A stretch of 64,000 bases of DNA, taken from the NCBI GenBank assembly GCA_900323505.1, contig OOIN01000032.1, positions 310,001 to 374,000 of the forward strand, given 5' to 3'. Source of the DNA: Ustilago trichophora. Taxonomy: Eukaryota; Basidiomycota; Ustilaginomycetes; Ustilaginales; Ustilaginaceae. A model generated the notes under the pieces. The model saw only the letters and a list, made by a program, of their open reading frames with translations. It searched no databases and had not been told where the DNA came from. Shown here one piece after another: positions 55,601 through 64,000 of this stretch. Within the stretch, counting starts at the first letter, position 1. Each line of letters starts with the position of its first letter. The translations under genes and the position numbers were made by a program.

Positions 55601-56484
55601 AAGCTGCGGGTAATGGCGGAGAGATTGATCCTCAGGCGTCGGACGAAGATGCACAGAGTGCACCAATTCGCGACATTGAGATGGTGCTCAAGTGGGCCAA
55701 GTCGCGCATTCGCAGCAAGAAGAGACTGGCACGTTCGTTGCAGGCTACTCCGAAGGCGGATGCAATGACGCTTTCCGAGTCGATGGAGGGTATGAATGGG
55801 ATTTTGACGGGCAATACGGGTTCGGATGAATTTGCGTCTACGCATAGTGGAGATTCGCCGTTCGGTTTGGGCATTTCTGCAGGACTGACGTTTGATATCG
55901 ACGCGCTTATGGGCAGTTGGCAGATGGATCAGTTTGATCCCATGTCCAGTTTCCATGCTCCCATCTCGGTGTCGCAATTCCAAGGCGGTCCTGACCAGTC
56001 CAATAGCAACAACAATCATCAGCAACAGGTTGCACACCAGCCAACCGGACATACATCCTATCCCAACACAGCCAGTACTCCTGTTACCAACTACGTCGAT
56101 AACCAACAACAGCAGCAGCAGTCACAGCAGCATCACGTCTACTCGGCTTCTTCACCCACCACTGGTCGCCGTACATCCCTCTCGGTTGCTAACCCTTCGC
56201 ATCTTCATCCATCCATTGTACCTTGTCATCGAAGTCATAGCAGAAACAGCTCTCTTCATAATTCACATTCAAACAACAATAATACAGCAACCGTCGCCGC
56301 ATTGACAACACCTTATCATCTTCCTCCAACACCGGGTCAGTTGGATACTAGCTCTTTGGCAATTGCAGAATTCTTCTCGCATGATCAAAGTGTTTGGCCA
56401 TTGTCGATTCAAAATGAAGACATTGATCAGGAGGCGGTTAATTTGATTGCTTCTGCTATGCAGTTGCCTGCTTATCCGCCGTGA
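52639..56484 (+). CDS. Zn2Cys6 transcription factor with fungal_trans domain
   Basis: A 1281-residue intronless DNA-binding regulator. The zinc cluster is at residues 60-89: CEACRAKKVRC (60, 63, 70), then Cys79, Cys82 and Cys89, a standard C-x2-C-x6-C-x8-C-x2-C-x6-C. A basic stretch (KRTRP) precedes it. A long Ser/Pro-rich disordered part follows to about 550. The fungal-specific transcription factor domain runs from about 555 to 870, opening with INRPRYPRKDILEHLVSLFL and containing LSYAEFAAGSDSGLWMYVGM and ALRMAQDLGLQHEV, with the RARLLFW-type helix seen as KARLLFWAVIGLDR. The tail has Gln/Asn/His-rich runs (QQQQQSQQHH). The family is clear but I cannot tie it to a named regulator. Alternative start: the Met at residue 5. 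Confidence 0.9.
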   Translation: MPPTMASSAMMAAAETLASVASAGPSTPAQEPATSSKNRNPHASASTSEPKKRTRPVSACEACRAKKVRCLLSPDAPVCQNCLASGKQCLFRVDDLAPALRAARFAHCGPPSANARTIASKKATKGTSRKSQDDADDSTKPKPPKRKKSDEDSEASDLKANDAAAEAAALSSTGKQKAKAVFRSFANPTNLAAPLPVPVTPTSLKMSNSTSSSSIMASSPKASHAQISRIPSSSTSRRRSETASTHTDSFDRDFASSGPSAHALQKHRFSHPTITDPQGSTVEAFAHSHDPSYYGHPVPIASGPGASPAAGGPSIFLQQHSPSDGSVFSNRSGRSATIFTAPKPLNAAPVDEYHSRRKLSAPHPRRQPSQPVDPMSLEYYGHPSDPASVNKFQEPDRPPVEHRSSYNEIGSPRRGVSAELRDGIERWQRSGATRPGAEHEEVAVDEMPVAQSRPKIVLPFFRWFGTTANTPGYRKIKVGVLQDSEVPGTDELAPALESNDAPDNQTNFGFTIRDDDDTRTPGKPLDDSVLSPHPARISSPGPRFENKASSSVTRELFEINRPRYPRKDILEHLVSLFLSHFKPSWCPWMEDDELKNGVENGSMPAILANAVCAVAARFSNRPELRKVARKSSGDPFSEMAKILIIPLLSFPSIEVIEALILLSYAEFAAGSDSGLWMYVGMALRMAQDLGLQHEVSIQSIPNEKHQEKARLLFWAVIGLDRITTFGTGRPVSIRESEIDIELPRLSESSDMKDETVVFGHVVRILMLRGRMGELLNRREREESPISAETTKRDLTRMWFELAQSYSDLPANLHFNVQTFQKSAAHNQSPGFVYLHVLFQSTIGLLDRPALMKKFTGDSAPLLPSFAPAASAAASRTIADILTLGDAFDDRCITASPYLDQLVLPAGRSFVAEREAAREALRNMGHGTTPAPSRPPSRGAGPQQQSRTSALVSTKSYAEINLGACQRILQKLQQYWAGASWPLRALEQEAAGNGGEIDPQASDEDAQSAPIRDIEMVLKWAKSRIRSKKRLARSLQATPKADAMTLSESMEGMNGILTGNTGSDEFASTHSGDSPFGLGISAGLTFDIDALMGSWQMDQFDPMSSFHAPISVSQFQGGPDQSNSNNNHQQQVAHQPTGHTSYPNTASTPVTNYVDNQQQQQQSQQHHVYSASSPTTGRRTSLSVANPSHLHPSIVPCHRSHSRNSSLHNSHSNNNNTATVAALTTPYHLPPTPGQLDTSSLAIAEFFSHDQSVWPLSIQNEDIDQEAVNLIASAMQLPAYPP

Positions 56485-56990
56485 TTTAGTTGTATGGGGG
56501 TTCTTTTGGTCAGAGAAATTTGACCTTTACTTTTTTTTTTTTTTGTTTTTGTACTGTACTTTAGGATGTCAATGGATTGAAATGTGTTGGGGAGGATTAT
56601 AGTATGTTTGAAGCGTGTTGGGTTGTGTGTTGGGGAAAGGGTTGGGTTGTGAGTTGAGTGGTGGATGGATTTGGTGTGTTGTGTGTGGGGGGTTTAGGGA
56701 TGGGTGGTTGAGGTGGGGGTTGGAAGGGATAAGATGGAGTTTGGTTTTGGTTGGAAAGGGGTTCCCCTTCTTACACACGTACAACGCACGTAGGTTTTAA
56801 TCTTGATAATTTACTCATTGCTAGGCGTCCAAAAAAAAAAGGTCCAATACTGTATAAGGTGACAATACACATCCAATGCAACATACTGTACTGTACTGTA
56901 CTGTACTCTAAAAGACAACAACAAAAAGAGATAACAAAAGTCCACTTCTACTCGTACACCTAACCCTACTTTCTCCCAAAACAACAACAA
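56485..56990. other. Convergent intergenic region between Zn2Cys6 and Kelch genes
   Basis: Both genes end here. The stretch 56580-56770 is GT-rich on the plus strand. A T-run lies at 56531-56544, GTACTGTACT at 56551-56560, and a perfect (TACTG)n tract at 56881-56908. Confidence 0.65.
56881..56908. repeat. (TACTG)n tract
   Basis: Five tandem TACTG units in the 3' region between two convergent genes. Confidence 0.92.
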
Positions 56991-59900
56991 CTAAGAATCT
57001 GTTGAACTACCAAATTTATGATCAGGATTAGCAACAAATAACTTAGGTTTCGGAACCAAACCAAGATCATAAACCTGATTTTTCTTTCCCCTTTTGGATG
57101 TCGATAAACATGTAGAAGCTTCAGAAGTGGATCTTTGTAAAGAAAGCGCAGATTTCGTAGTGATATCATCCGATTTGACAGATTTTCCCCTCGAAAGACT
57201 TGCAACATTCCAAGCCGAAGTTCCACCCCGCGCCAAACCAGTGGAATCCACCACAAAGCCTGTTGTATTAGCAGAATGCGATTCAAAAGCTCTTACTTTC
57301 TCCTTGACACTTCCACCAATAACAACAGATGAAGATCCAGATGCAACACCAGCAACAGAGGGGAATAAGGGCGAAATCAGTACCGGGTTAAGACGCGCTC
57401 TCTTAGTAGTCAGAGGTGTAATAGAAGCCGTTTCGGAAACGTTAGAACGTCGTATGTTGTTCTTGGAACGTTTCGAGTCGAATTGAGTAGGGGTAGGGGA
57501 AGAAGGGGATAGTCCAGCGGTTTGGGAATCGGTCAGATAGTTGCTCGTGCTAACATCCTCACCAGCCTCTTCTGTCACCTCCTCCAAAACCGCAGCACCA
57601 TGATGATCAGTTGAGGATGGCATCCAATCTTCGGGTTGCCATACAACCGAACCTGGCGTTTGCTCGTCCAAAGTCTCCGTACTGGCAACATTCCTCGGTC
57701 GCAACAGTGTCGGTCCTCGAGACAAAGCAGGTTCAGACCCAGTATCGCTACCACTACCTGCCGTACGACGAGAACGTGTACTCTGTGTTCTTCTACTACT
57801 TCCCGTACGTACACGCTGGATGACATCCATCCCTCGCAACCTGGATTCAAAGTGCGAACTTGCCCCTGTACGAGCTGAACCGATGCTGCTCAGAGATCTA
57901 TCCTGCGCGTGGTATCCTTCCGTTGTGCGGCCTAGTTCGTCGGCAACAGCACCGGTGACATGGTCGGAGAATGGGTTGCGAGGCGATTCCACAATGGCCT
58001 GCAGCTCTGATACGGGCCGTGGCGGTTGGGCGGGATCACGAATGGGTATTGTAGAGTTGGTCCGTTCGAGATAGGTAGATGTACCCATGAATCGATCCCA
58101 CCAGGTCGGACTACGTTTCATCTGACTACGTCCAGAGTGAGACGCATCCGAAAAGGATATGATCCCACGATCGTACGACTTGCTCGAACTCATGGCGTCG
58201 CTCTTGGTCGTGGTGCTGTGAGATTGAACCGATGGCCCAGAAGACGGTTCTTCTTCTTCTTCTTCTCCATCATCATCGTCATCATCATCATCGCGCTCGT
58301 GTTCGTGTTCGTGCTCTTCAAAGTATGCATCATCGTGTTCGCGGTCAGCAAGCTGACCATAGCCCGAGGAAGCGGTGGTGAGAAAGATGTTGCGCCCCGT
58401 GTGTGGAAGCTCGGGACGGTCTTCAAAGGGGGAAGTGTAGATATCTTCATGCTCGATAGCGTCTTGGTTGCTATGGAGGTGCTGGCCGAGATCTCCACTG
58501 GACAGATCTTCTTCGGCGCCAATGTGGGCGTAAGAGTGCTCTCTCAGATGACGATCGTGCCAGATTGGACTTTGTGCTTCTTCTTCATCATCATCTTGTC
58601 CGGCGTTGTCGTAGAGATGCTGGAGAGAATCAGCGTGACGCATGGGGCGGAAGAGGCTATTTCCATCCCCTTCGTCAGCAAGCATGTCGAATCTCGGTCC
58701 CACTTGGGCGTCTCCTTTGCGTCGGCCAGCGAGAATAGCGATACGTTCGCGAAAGTGTGGACCAGAACCCTCCATGGCATGACCTACATTGCCTGCTGTC
58801 CAAGGTGAGCCCTCGTGGCGTCCACGTTTCCTTCCATATGCTATGCCGCCGGTCAAAGGTGCTGCTCCTCCTCCATCTGTACGGTGATAAGGCCGGTCGT
58901 ACTCGCTCTGCATGAATCCTTTCTCCATAAGATAGTCATCGTCTTCGGCTCTTTGGCGGCCGCCAAAGCCAAGGAAGCCAACAGAGGCGTTTCCATAGCG
59001 ACGGTAGTTGTTGAGCGAGCGACGTCGGTAAGCTGCGTAGCCGGCACCGACCACGAGACCGGCACCAAGAATGGCACCGACTGCAGCACCCGCTTTGGCC
59101 CCATCACTTGAACTGCTATTGTTGGTGTTGGCAGAACCGCTGTCAGCGGTGTTGCCGGTGGGGAAGGCTGGAGATGGGGTACTACTTGCGCTGTTGCCGG
59201 GAGAGTTGGGGTCCGTGGGGGTGCTGCTACTTCCGCCAGAGCTGGAGCTCGATCCGTTGGCGTGGGGCGAAGAGCCACTGGATGAGCCACTGGATGAGCC
59301 ACTGCTAGAAGTGGCTGGTTGGGACATTTGAGGATCAGGTGTGTAGGTTGTTGCTGACCAGGAACCGCCTGACCAGCTACCTTGTGTAGATGTTGAGACG
59401 GTGAGAGTTGACGCATCAAAGACGTGTACACCCGTGGGCGCAGCATTTCCGCCCGCCCAACCGAAAGAGATGAGTACCTCCCTACCATACGCCACAGCCG
59501 AATGGCCAAATCGAGGACCGGGACCACCGGCAGAATCCAACAGAGTCCACACAGGAGGGTTGACGCTCCAATCGAGAATCCAGGCATCACTGTAGACAGT
59601 GGAGAGATCCGCGCTGGCGCCGCCCTGAATGAAGACACGCTGGTTGGGGAGGCTTACTGCCACATGATCACGACGGGGGGCTGGGAAGGCTGGTGCGCGG
59701 CTTGTGACATTCTGTGAGGCGGTAGCGGTGGTGGTGGTCTGCGTCCATGTTTTGGACTTGGTAGAGTAGGCGTAGAGGTTTTGCATCGACTGCAGCTGTC
59801 CTGATGCATCTACACCTCCGAGGAGCAAGAGTGTGCCATCGCTGAGTAACGTCGACGTGGAGCCTGCGAGACTGCCAGGTGGAGAGGCAGGGACGAGCTG

Positions 59901-60512
59901 GAAGGATGGTGAAGATGCGGTTGTATCGATACTCCACTGCTGGTCGAGAAGGATGGCGGATCCATCTGCTCTCTCACCTCCAACAATGTAGACTGAACCT
60001 TGGCCGTTGCTTTCGCTAGTATGGTAGATTCGGCGCATGGGCTGGTTCCAGGAGGTCGGGACAGGGGCATAGCTGACAGTGCGGTTGGATGCAGAGCCGG
60101 CGAGATTGACGATATAGGCGGAGTCGTTCCCGGTCTGTACGGGGACTATGGGGCTAGCATCACCGCCAAAGAGGAGCAGAGAGGTGCTGTTGAGTGGTGA
60201 GATGGTGTGGAAAGATACTGCTGGAGCGGCAAGACCGCCATCCTGAAGAGTAACAGGCTGCCATGGAGGTGAAGAGAGTGAAAAGCCAGATGACAGGTCG
60301 AGAGCGTACATCTGCGCATCGCTAGGTGCTGAGGTGTAGGTATAGCCTCCACCGGTGGTACCCTGGGTTTTACCACCTTGAACGACGAAGAGAGAGCCGA
60401 CCAGCGCCGAAGCCTGACCCCATCGTGCAGGAATCGAGTCGACCGCAGCTGTCTGTGCAGAAACAGCACTGATCAGCGGAAGCACGAGTGCGAACAAAGT
60501 GCTGGTCCGCAT
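56991..60512 (-). CDS. Kelch-repeat type I membrane protein with long cytoplasmic tail
   Basis: A 1173-residue protein. The start at 60512 gives a clean signal peptide (MRTSTLFALVLPLISAVSAQ). The outer part, about residues 25-390, contains Kelch/galactose-oxidase-like repeats with typical blades: ARWGQASALVGSLFVVQGG, LLLFGGDA, SVYIVGGERADG, TLLLLGGVDASGQ, RRDHVAVSLPNQRVFIQGGA and RFGHSAVAYGREVLISFG. A Ser/Gly/Pro-rich stalk with 12-bp DNA repeats follows, then a single membrane span near 469-490 (AGAAVGAILGAGLVVGAGYA) and a basic stop-transfer stretch (YRRRS). The remaining 680 residues are a disordered cytoplasmic tail with a DDDDDDD/EEEEE run and many Ser/Thr. The layout suggests a cell-surface sensor or cell-wall-linked protein. 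Function is unknown; longer in-frame starts at 60557 and 61040 are less likely. Confidence 0.8.
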   Translation of the reverse strand: MRTSTLFALVLPLISAVSAQTAAVDSIPARWGQASALVGSLFVVQGGKTQGTTGGGYTYTSAPSDAQMYALDLSSGFSLSSPPWQPVTLQDGGLAAPAVSFHTISPLNSTSLLLFGGDASPIVPVQTGNDSAYIVNLAGSASNRTVSYAPVPTSWNQPMRRIYHTSESNGQGSVYIVGGERADGSAILLDQQWSIDTTASSPSFQLVPASPPGSLAGSTSTLLSDGTLLLLGGVDASGQLQSMQNLYAYSTKSKTWTQTTTTATASQNVTSRAPAFPAPRRDHVAVSLPNQRVFIQGGASADLSTVYSDAWILDWSVNPPVWTLLDSAGGPGPRFGHSAVAYGREVLISFGWAGGNAAPTGVHVFDASTLTVSTSTQGSWSGGSWSATTYTPDPQMSQPATSSSGSSSGSSSGSSPHANGSSSSSGGSSSTPTDPNSPGNSASSTPSPAFPTGNTADSGSANTNNSSSSDGAKAGAAVGAILGAGLVVGAGYAAYRRRSLNNYRRYGNASVGFLGFGGRQRAEDDDYLMEKGFMQSEYDRPYHRTDGGGAAPLTGGIAYGRKRGRHEGSPWTAGNVGHAMEGSGPHFRERIAILAGRRKGDAQVGPRFDMLADEGDGNSLFRPMRHADSLQHLYDNAGQDDDEEEAQSPIWHDRHLREHSYAHIGAEEDLSSGDLGQHLHSNQDAIEHEDIYTSPFEDRPELPHTGRNIFLTTASSGYGQLADREHDDAYFEEHEHEHERDDDDDDDDGEEEEEEPSSGPSVQSHSTTTKSDAMSSSKSYDRGIISFSDASHSGRSQMKRSPTWWDRFMGTSTYLERTNSTIPIRDPAQPPRPVSELQAIVESPRNPFSDHVTGAVADELGRTTEGYHAQDRSLSSIGSARTGASSHFESRLRGMDVIQRVRTGSSRRTQSTRSRRTAGSGSDTGSEPALSRGPTLLRPRNVASTETLDEQTPGSVVWQPEDWMPSSTDHHGAAVLEEVTEEAGEDVSTSNYLTDSQTAGLSPSSPTPTQFDSKRSKNNIRRSNVSETASITPLTTKRARLNPVLISPLFPSVAGVASGSSSVVIGGSVKEKVRAFESHSANTTGFVVDSTGLARGGTSAWNVASLSRGKSVKSDDITTKSALSLQRSTSEASTCLSTSKRGKKNQVYDLGLVPKPKLFVANPDHKFGSSTDS
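59273..59305 (-). repeat. 12-bp in-frame repeat in the Kelch protein stalk
   Basis: Nearly three copies of a unit around GCCACTGGATGA, coding for Gly-Ser-Ser-Ser-type residues in the stalk before the membrane span. Confidence 0.8.
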
Positions 60513-61880
60513 CAAGGATGGGCGCGAGGCCGAGCTGGATGGAAACACGGCTATCATGTGAGTTAGACAGTGCGCGGTGAGATGAACTCGCTCGACAAGG
60601 CGAGCTCGAGTGTGAGATGCACCAATATGAAATCGAGGCGGAGGCTGCACGCCGTTGGTGGATGGTGGGGAAAGCTTGTGTGTATCAAGAGTGGCGTTGC
60701 CGATTGCGTGTTCTGTATCAACTGCAAGGGAAGGGAGGCGCAGTGGTTGGTGACAAGAGGAAGTTGTGGAGATGGTGCAAGTCCAAAGGATATGGACAAA
60801 GGATGATGTGGAAAGATAGAGTAGAGAGGACCCTGTGGAAGTCGAGAAGGTGGCAGAGCAGATGCAGCTGCGGGAAGACAAGGCGGTTCGGAGTTGATGT
60901 TTAACTTGGGCTGCAGGCTGTACCTTGGCTCGCGAGATCAAGCTTCCAGGGGGAAGAGTACGAACTAAGCTTATGCCCGATACGGCGTTGGTGAGGGGCT
61001 GAAGTGAGTGAGAAAGGGGTCTCCTTAGCCAACACGGCAACTATAGTACAGCCGAATGGAAAGTATGAAGGTGTGTTTCGCTCGAGCGTCGGTCAAGTGT
61101 GAGCTGTGGGAGGAAGAAAAAGAGAGTGGTAGCAAAGAGGACAATGTTCCAAGTGAAACGATGGTGGGAGAAAAGTGAGAGGGCTCAACACCGGAATAGG
61201 GGCGTGATGCAGCCAAATTTCTCATTTCTCAGCAGCGTGCAAGAGAGGTAAAAAGGACATTTATTTCACTTTGAAAGCTTTGTTCTAGCCTATGCGGCTG
61301 CTCGTCTCCCAAGCTTGATTCACATACTATGCCTTTCCACCCTTGGGGAAGCAAAGTACGCTTGTATGGTACAATATATGACTGGATAGAACTTTGGAGG
61401 ACTGTTGCTGTATGGATGCGTCAAGTTGTAACTTCTACGAATAATATACGGTGCTGAATATGCTGTTGACGCCTGCAGTAGCGCGATTCCAAATTTGGAA
61501 GGCGACACAAAAATATAGAAAAGAAAATCATTTCTTAAAAATTCCAGATTCGGAAGCCTTCAGCAAGTAGTACAACGCACTATGGTCACACACACGACAC
61601 CTCCTTCCTTCCTCTCTTGCTTTCTTCCTTTATTTTTCATTCGCCCGTTGAAACTTCCGGCCTTACATGCTCCTTTTGAACCGGCCTATTCCAAAGTCAT
61701 GCTTAATGAAAGTCAAGCTTCAGCGTTGTGGTTAGAGCAGTGATTCGGTGCGACTTTGTGTTGGTGTGGAGGTTTGGCTGCGCGTCGCACACGCGTGCCT
61801 GAAAGTCACACTACAATTGTACTGTACTGTACTGTGTCTGTGTGGGCGTTGGTGTGTGCTTCTCCCCGCGCGCCCCCCTG

Positions 61881-61883
61881 TTT

Positions 61884-61914
<31 letters not shown>

Positions 61915-61926
61915 CTTTTTTTTTTC
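61881..61926. repeat. Poly-T tract
   Basis: About 46 bp of almost pure T with two C interruptions, preceded by a C-rich stretch. Confidence 0.9.
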
Positions 61927-62842
61927 TTAAGAGAGAGAAAGGCACTTGAGCAGAGATCAAGCATGAATTGAACTGTCGAAAGCTGCAGGGTTTACACGTC
62001 GGTCAAAAATAACCGGCAGCCGAGACTGTATACTGTATAGTATCTCTCATTTTTGTTGCCCCTGAATGACGACAACCTCGCAACGACATACAGTGTACAA
62101 TCATCTTATAGGGGCATCTCTATACGCCAGCAATCTTGACTCCTTCTCATAGTCTCCAGCGATGCAGCATTCACCATCGATCGGGCATCATGAGAGCTCG
62201 TCATGGAATCATGGAATCAAATAGAGCTCAACCATGACGTTGCCTCTCTCTAAATAGACTTTTTGGCGTTGTTGGTCGCCGTTTTGTGCGCCACTGACGA
62301 TACTATAGACGCCCTTCTTCAAAGGATCGAGGGTTGTGGTTGCTATGATGGTTGTTCAAAGCTTTTTCATTAGCATGGTTCGGCAGAAAGAGCCGTGTGC
62401 CCGTGTAAGGAGCTGAGATGGACCCCTTGCAAGGACCCCTCGATGTGTCGAATCTAGATGAAACACAAGCGCTTCGCTTCAATCAGACAAGCTGTCAAGT
62501 GATTGACCTCTTGGTGTGACAAACTGGTCGATAATGTCATCGAGTGACAGAGGTTTCGAAGCTTGAGAGCCGTCTGACTCTGTTCAATTACTCCCACATG
62601 CCAGCGAACACGGGCCGAAAGAAGCACTTTAGGATGCCAAATCGAAAACGAGAGCTCGTTCGATCGGCTTCTGTACTTCATATGGTACATTCACTCGTAA
62701 ACGATCACAGTTCAACGAGTGACACCGGCCTATGGTATCCAGGTTGATGACGGTCATCGACGGAAGAGGTCGAATGGTCAATCTTTGGTGCAACAGCTGG
62801 CAAGAGTAGGTGTTGTTCTCAAGTCTCTTCCGCTTTGAGCAG

Positions 62843-62918
62843 TTTTTTTTTTCTTTTTTTTTTCTTTTTTTTTTCTTTTTTTTCTTTTTTTTTCTTTTTT
62901 TTTTTCTTTTTTTTTTTT
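62843..62918. repeat. T-rich array with periodic C
   Basis: Runs of 7-13 T separated by single C, repeated about eight times on the plus strand. Confidence 0.9.
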
Positions 62919-62999
62919 GGTCAGAAATTCAGTCTCCGCTGCTGCCAAATTGTGATTTTCTGCACAAATTGAGCGCACTCAGAGAGGTTCAAAGCGCAG

Positions 63000-63001
<2 letters not shown>

Positions 63002-63033
<32 letters not shown>

Positions 63034-63043
63034 GCTCTCTCTC
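63002..63043. repeat. (CT)n microsatellite
   Basis: A CT dinucleotide run with one TTCG interruption. A second CT run lies at 63189-63222. Confidence 0.95.
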
Positions 63044-63129
63044 ACACTTTCCTAATTTGACAGGCACACACTTACACAGTACTTACGCTTCTGGCCCCTG
63101 ACAAACACAGCCCAAGTATAGTTAAGCCC

Positions 63130-64000
63130 GAGTGTGTGTGCTTTGCTCGTCCTGGACCTTCACCTTCTACTTGTCCTTCCCAACCTTGCTCTCTCTCTCT
63201 CTCTCTTTCTCTCTCTCTATCTCGATATTTCTTTCTCCGCCAACATCTCAACCTCAAAACCTTCTACAACTCCTCTCTTCCTGGCCACCACGCCGTCATT
63301 CTCCTCTCCCTCCTCTTCTACCTTTCACGCCGATCCGCATCCGGTCCCGTCCCCGCTGCCCAACCATAACAGAGTCTCTTTCTTCACCTCCCTCTATTAC
63401 TTGACTCCACTGCCTTGTTAATCCCAACCTGCTCAATATATTCACTCCGCCACCATCCGCATTGAAATTGGACCCTACCTTACTTGAGCCTAACTTGCTC
63501 CCTTGCGTCCTCTTTCTTCCTTCTCCACCACCCCTTGCTCTCTTGACCGCCATCTGATTCGTCCCCACCGGTCTTGCTTTCGCCGTCGACTCTTCGACGA
63601 TAGATACGCAAACCTTATCCTAATCTCCGACAACGCAATTCATCTCACAAGCGCTTCGCCTTGACTCCGCATCCAGCTCCTTCCTCTTCTGCAGAACAAG
63701 GTGAGTCGGCTCCCTTGGCCCTGCTCTTTCCTTCTCTCTCGCTGTTCTTCAGTACCCGCCCAACCGGGGTTTTCGGCGGGGTCTGCTCAAGCATCCACTC
63801 TATGCACTCGCCACGTTGCTCGATCTCAACATATATAGCTTGACCATCGGCGCTTGCTCAAAACTAGCGTGGCTTCCCCTCCTCCTTCTTGCTTCCATAT
63901 CCTCCCGACGCTGACCGCTTCTTTCTCTATCTGATTCAAAATTTGAACCTCTCCTACATCTACCCCTCCTCTTTACTGCTTTTGCAAACGCCATCATACC
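63130..64000 (+). promoter_or_regulatory. Pyrimidine-rich leader of a gene beyond the window
   Basis: The plus strand is strongly C/T-rich with only low-complexity frames. A donor-like ACAAG|GTGAGT lies near 63700, suggesting a leader intron. By analogy with the leaders of cln1 and the Zn2Cys6 gene, a plus-strand coding region probably starts to the right of 64000. Confidence 0.45.

Larger units (their letters stand above)
60513..63129. other. Kelch gene promoter and low-complexity intergenic region
   Basis: About 2.6 kb with no supportable gene. It contains a T-run at 61881-61926, a (TACTG)n tract at 61819-61835, T-rich arrays with regular C at 62843-62918, and a (CT)n run at 63002-63043. 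The in-frame extension of the Kelch frame up to 61040 is probably leader. Confidence 0.55.

Noticed and set aside
1..64000. tRNA, rRNA, transposon and CRISPR features
   Set aside because: I looked for tRNA B-box sequences, transposase or reverse-transcriptase motifs, terminal repeats and spaced direct repeats, and found none convincing.

Overview
The window looks like nuclear DNA of a smut fungus (Ustilaginales, close to Ustilago/Sporisorium). The basis is indirect: about half of the genes are intronless with GC-rich codons, introns are short with GTAAGT-type donors, 5' leaders are long and pyrimidine-rich, and a Cln1-type G1 cyclin is present. I could not run any search, so the species is not fixed. 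No bacterial, viral, transposon, CRISPR, rRNA or tRNA feature was found.

Layout. 1.3-4.8 kb: mitochondrial amidotransferase subunit B (GatB/PET112), convergent with a LYAR zinc finger fused to an ESF2/ABT1 ribosome-biogenesis factor. 4.8-12.7 kb: a gene-poor stretch whose distal 4 kb is a pyrimidine-rich promoter/leader for the G1 cyclin gene cln1 (12.7-14.3 kb). 15.1-21.6 kb: homoaconitase LYS4, ceramide-binding SVF1 and TFIIB. 22.2-32.1 kb: nucleoporin NUP107/NUP84, a tricalbin ER-plasma membrane tether, and ribulose-phosphate 3-epimerase. 33.4-37.9 kb: an F-box-like protein, the exon-junction-complex recycling factor PYM, and a MAPEG-family membrane protein. 40-45.6 kb: histone chaperone CHZ1, cytochrome oxidase subunit COX4, and an eight-exon mitochondrial-type acyl-CoA synthetase. 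46.4-56.5 kb: two large Zn2Cys6 transcription factors. 57-60.5 kb: a secreted-head Kelch membrane protein. 63.1 kb to the end: the leader of a gene lying outside the window.

Several genes had to be joined across introns: SVF1, TFIIB, PYM, CHZ1, COX4, the acyl-CoA synthetase and the first Zn2Cys6 factor. Every junction preserves frame and restores family motifs. The genes are mostly unrelated housekeeping genes; there is no sign of a biosynthetic or effector cluster.

The strongest new-looking signal is at the stop codon of the ribulose-phosphate epimerase. The stop is UGA followed by CUA, the known leaky context, and the in-frame extension is ten codons ending in Ala-Arg-Leu, a peroxisomal targeting signal. 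This predicts a readthrough-derived peroxisomal isoform of a pentose-phosphate enzyme. Next are the LYAR-ESF2 fusion, an 18-nt microexon inside a zinc cluster whose skipping creates an immediate stop, and a dispersed intergenic (TACTG)n motif found at more than ten sites.
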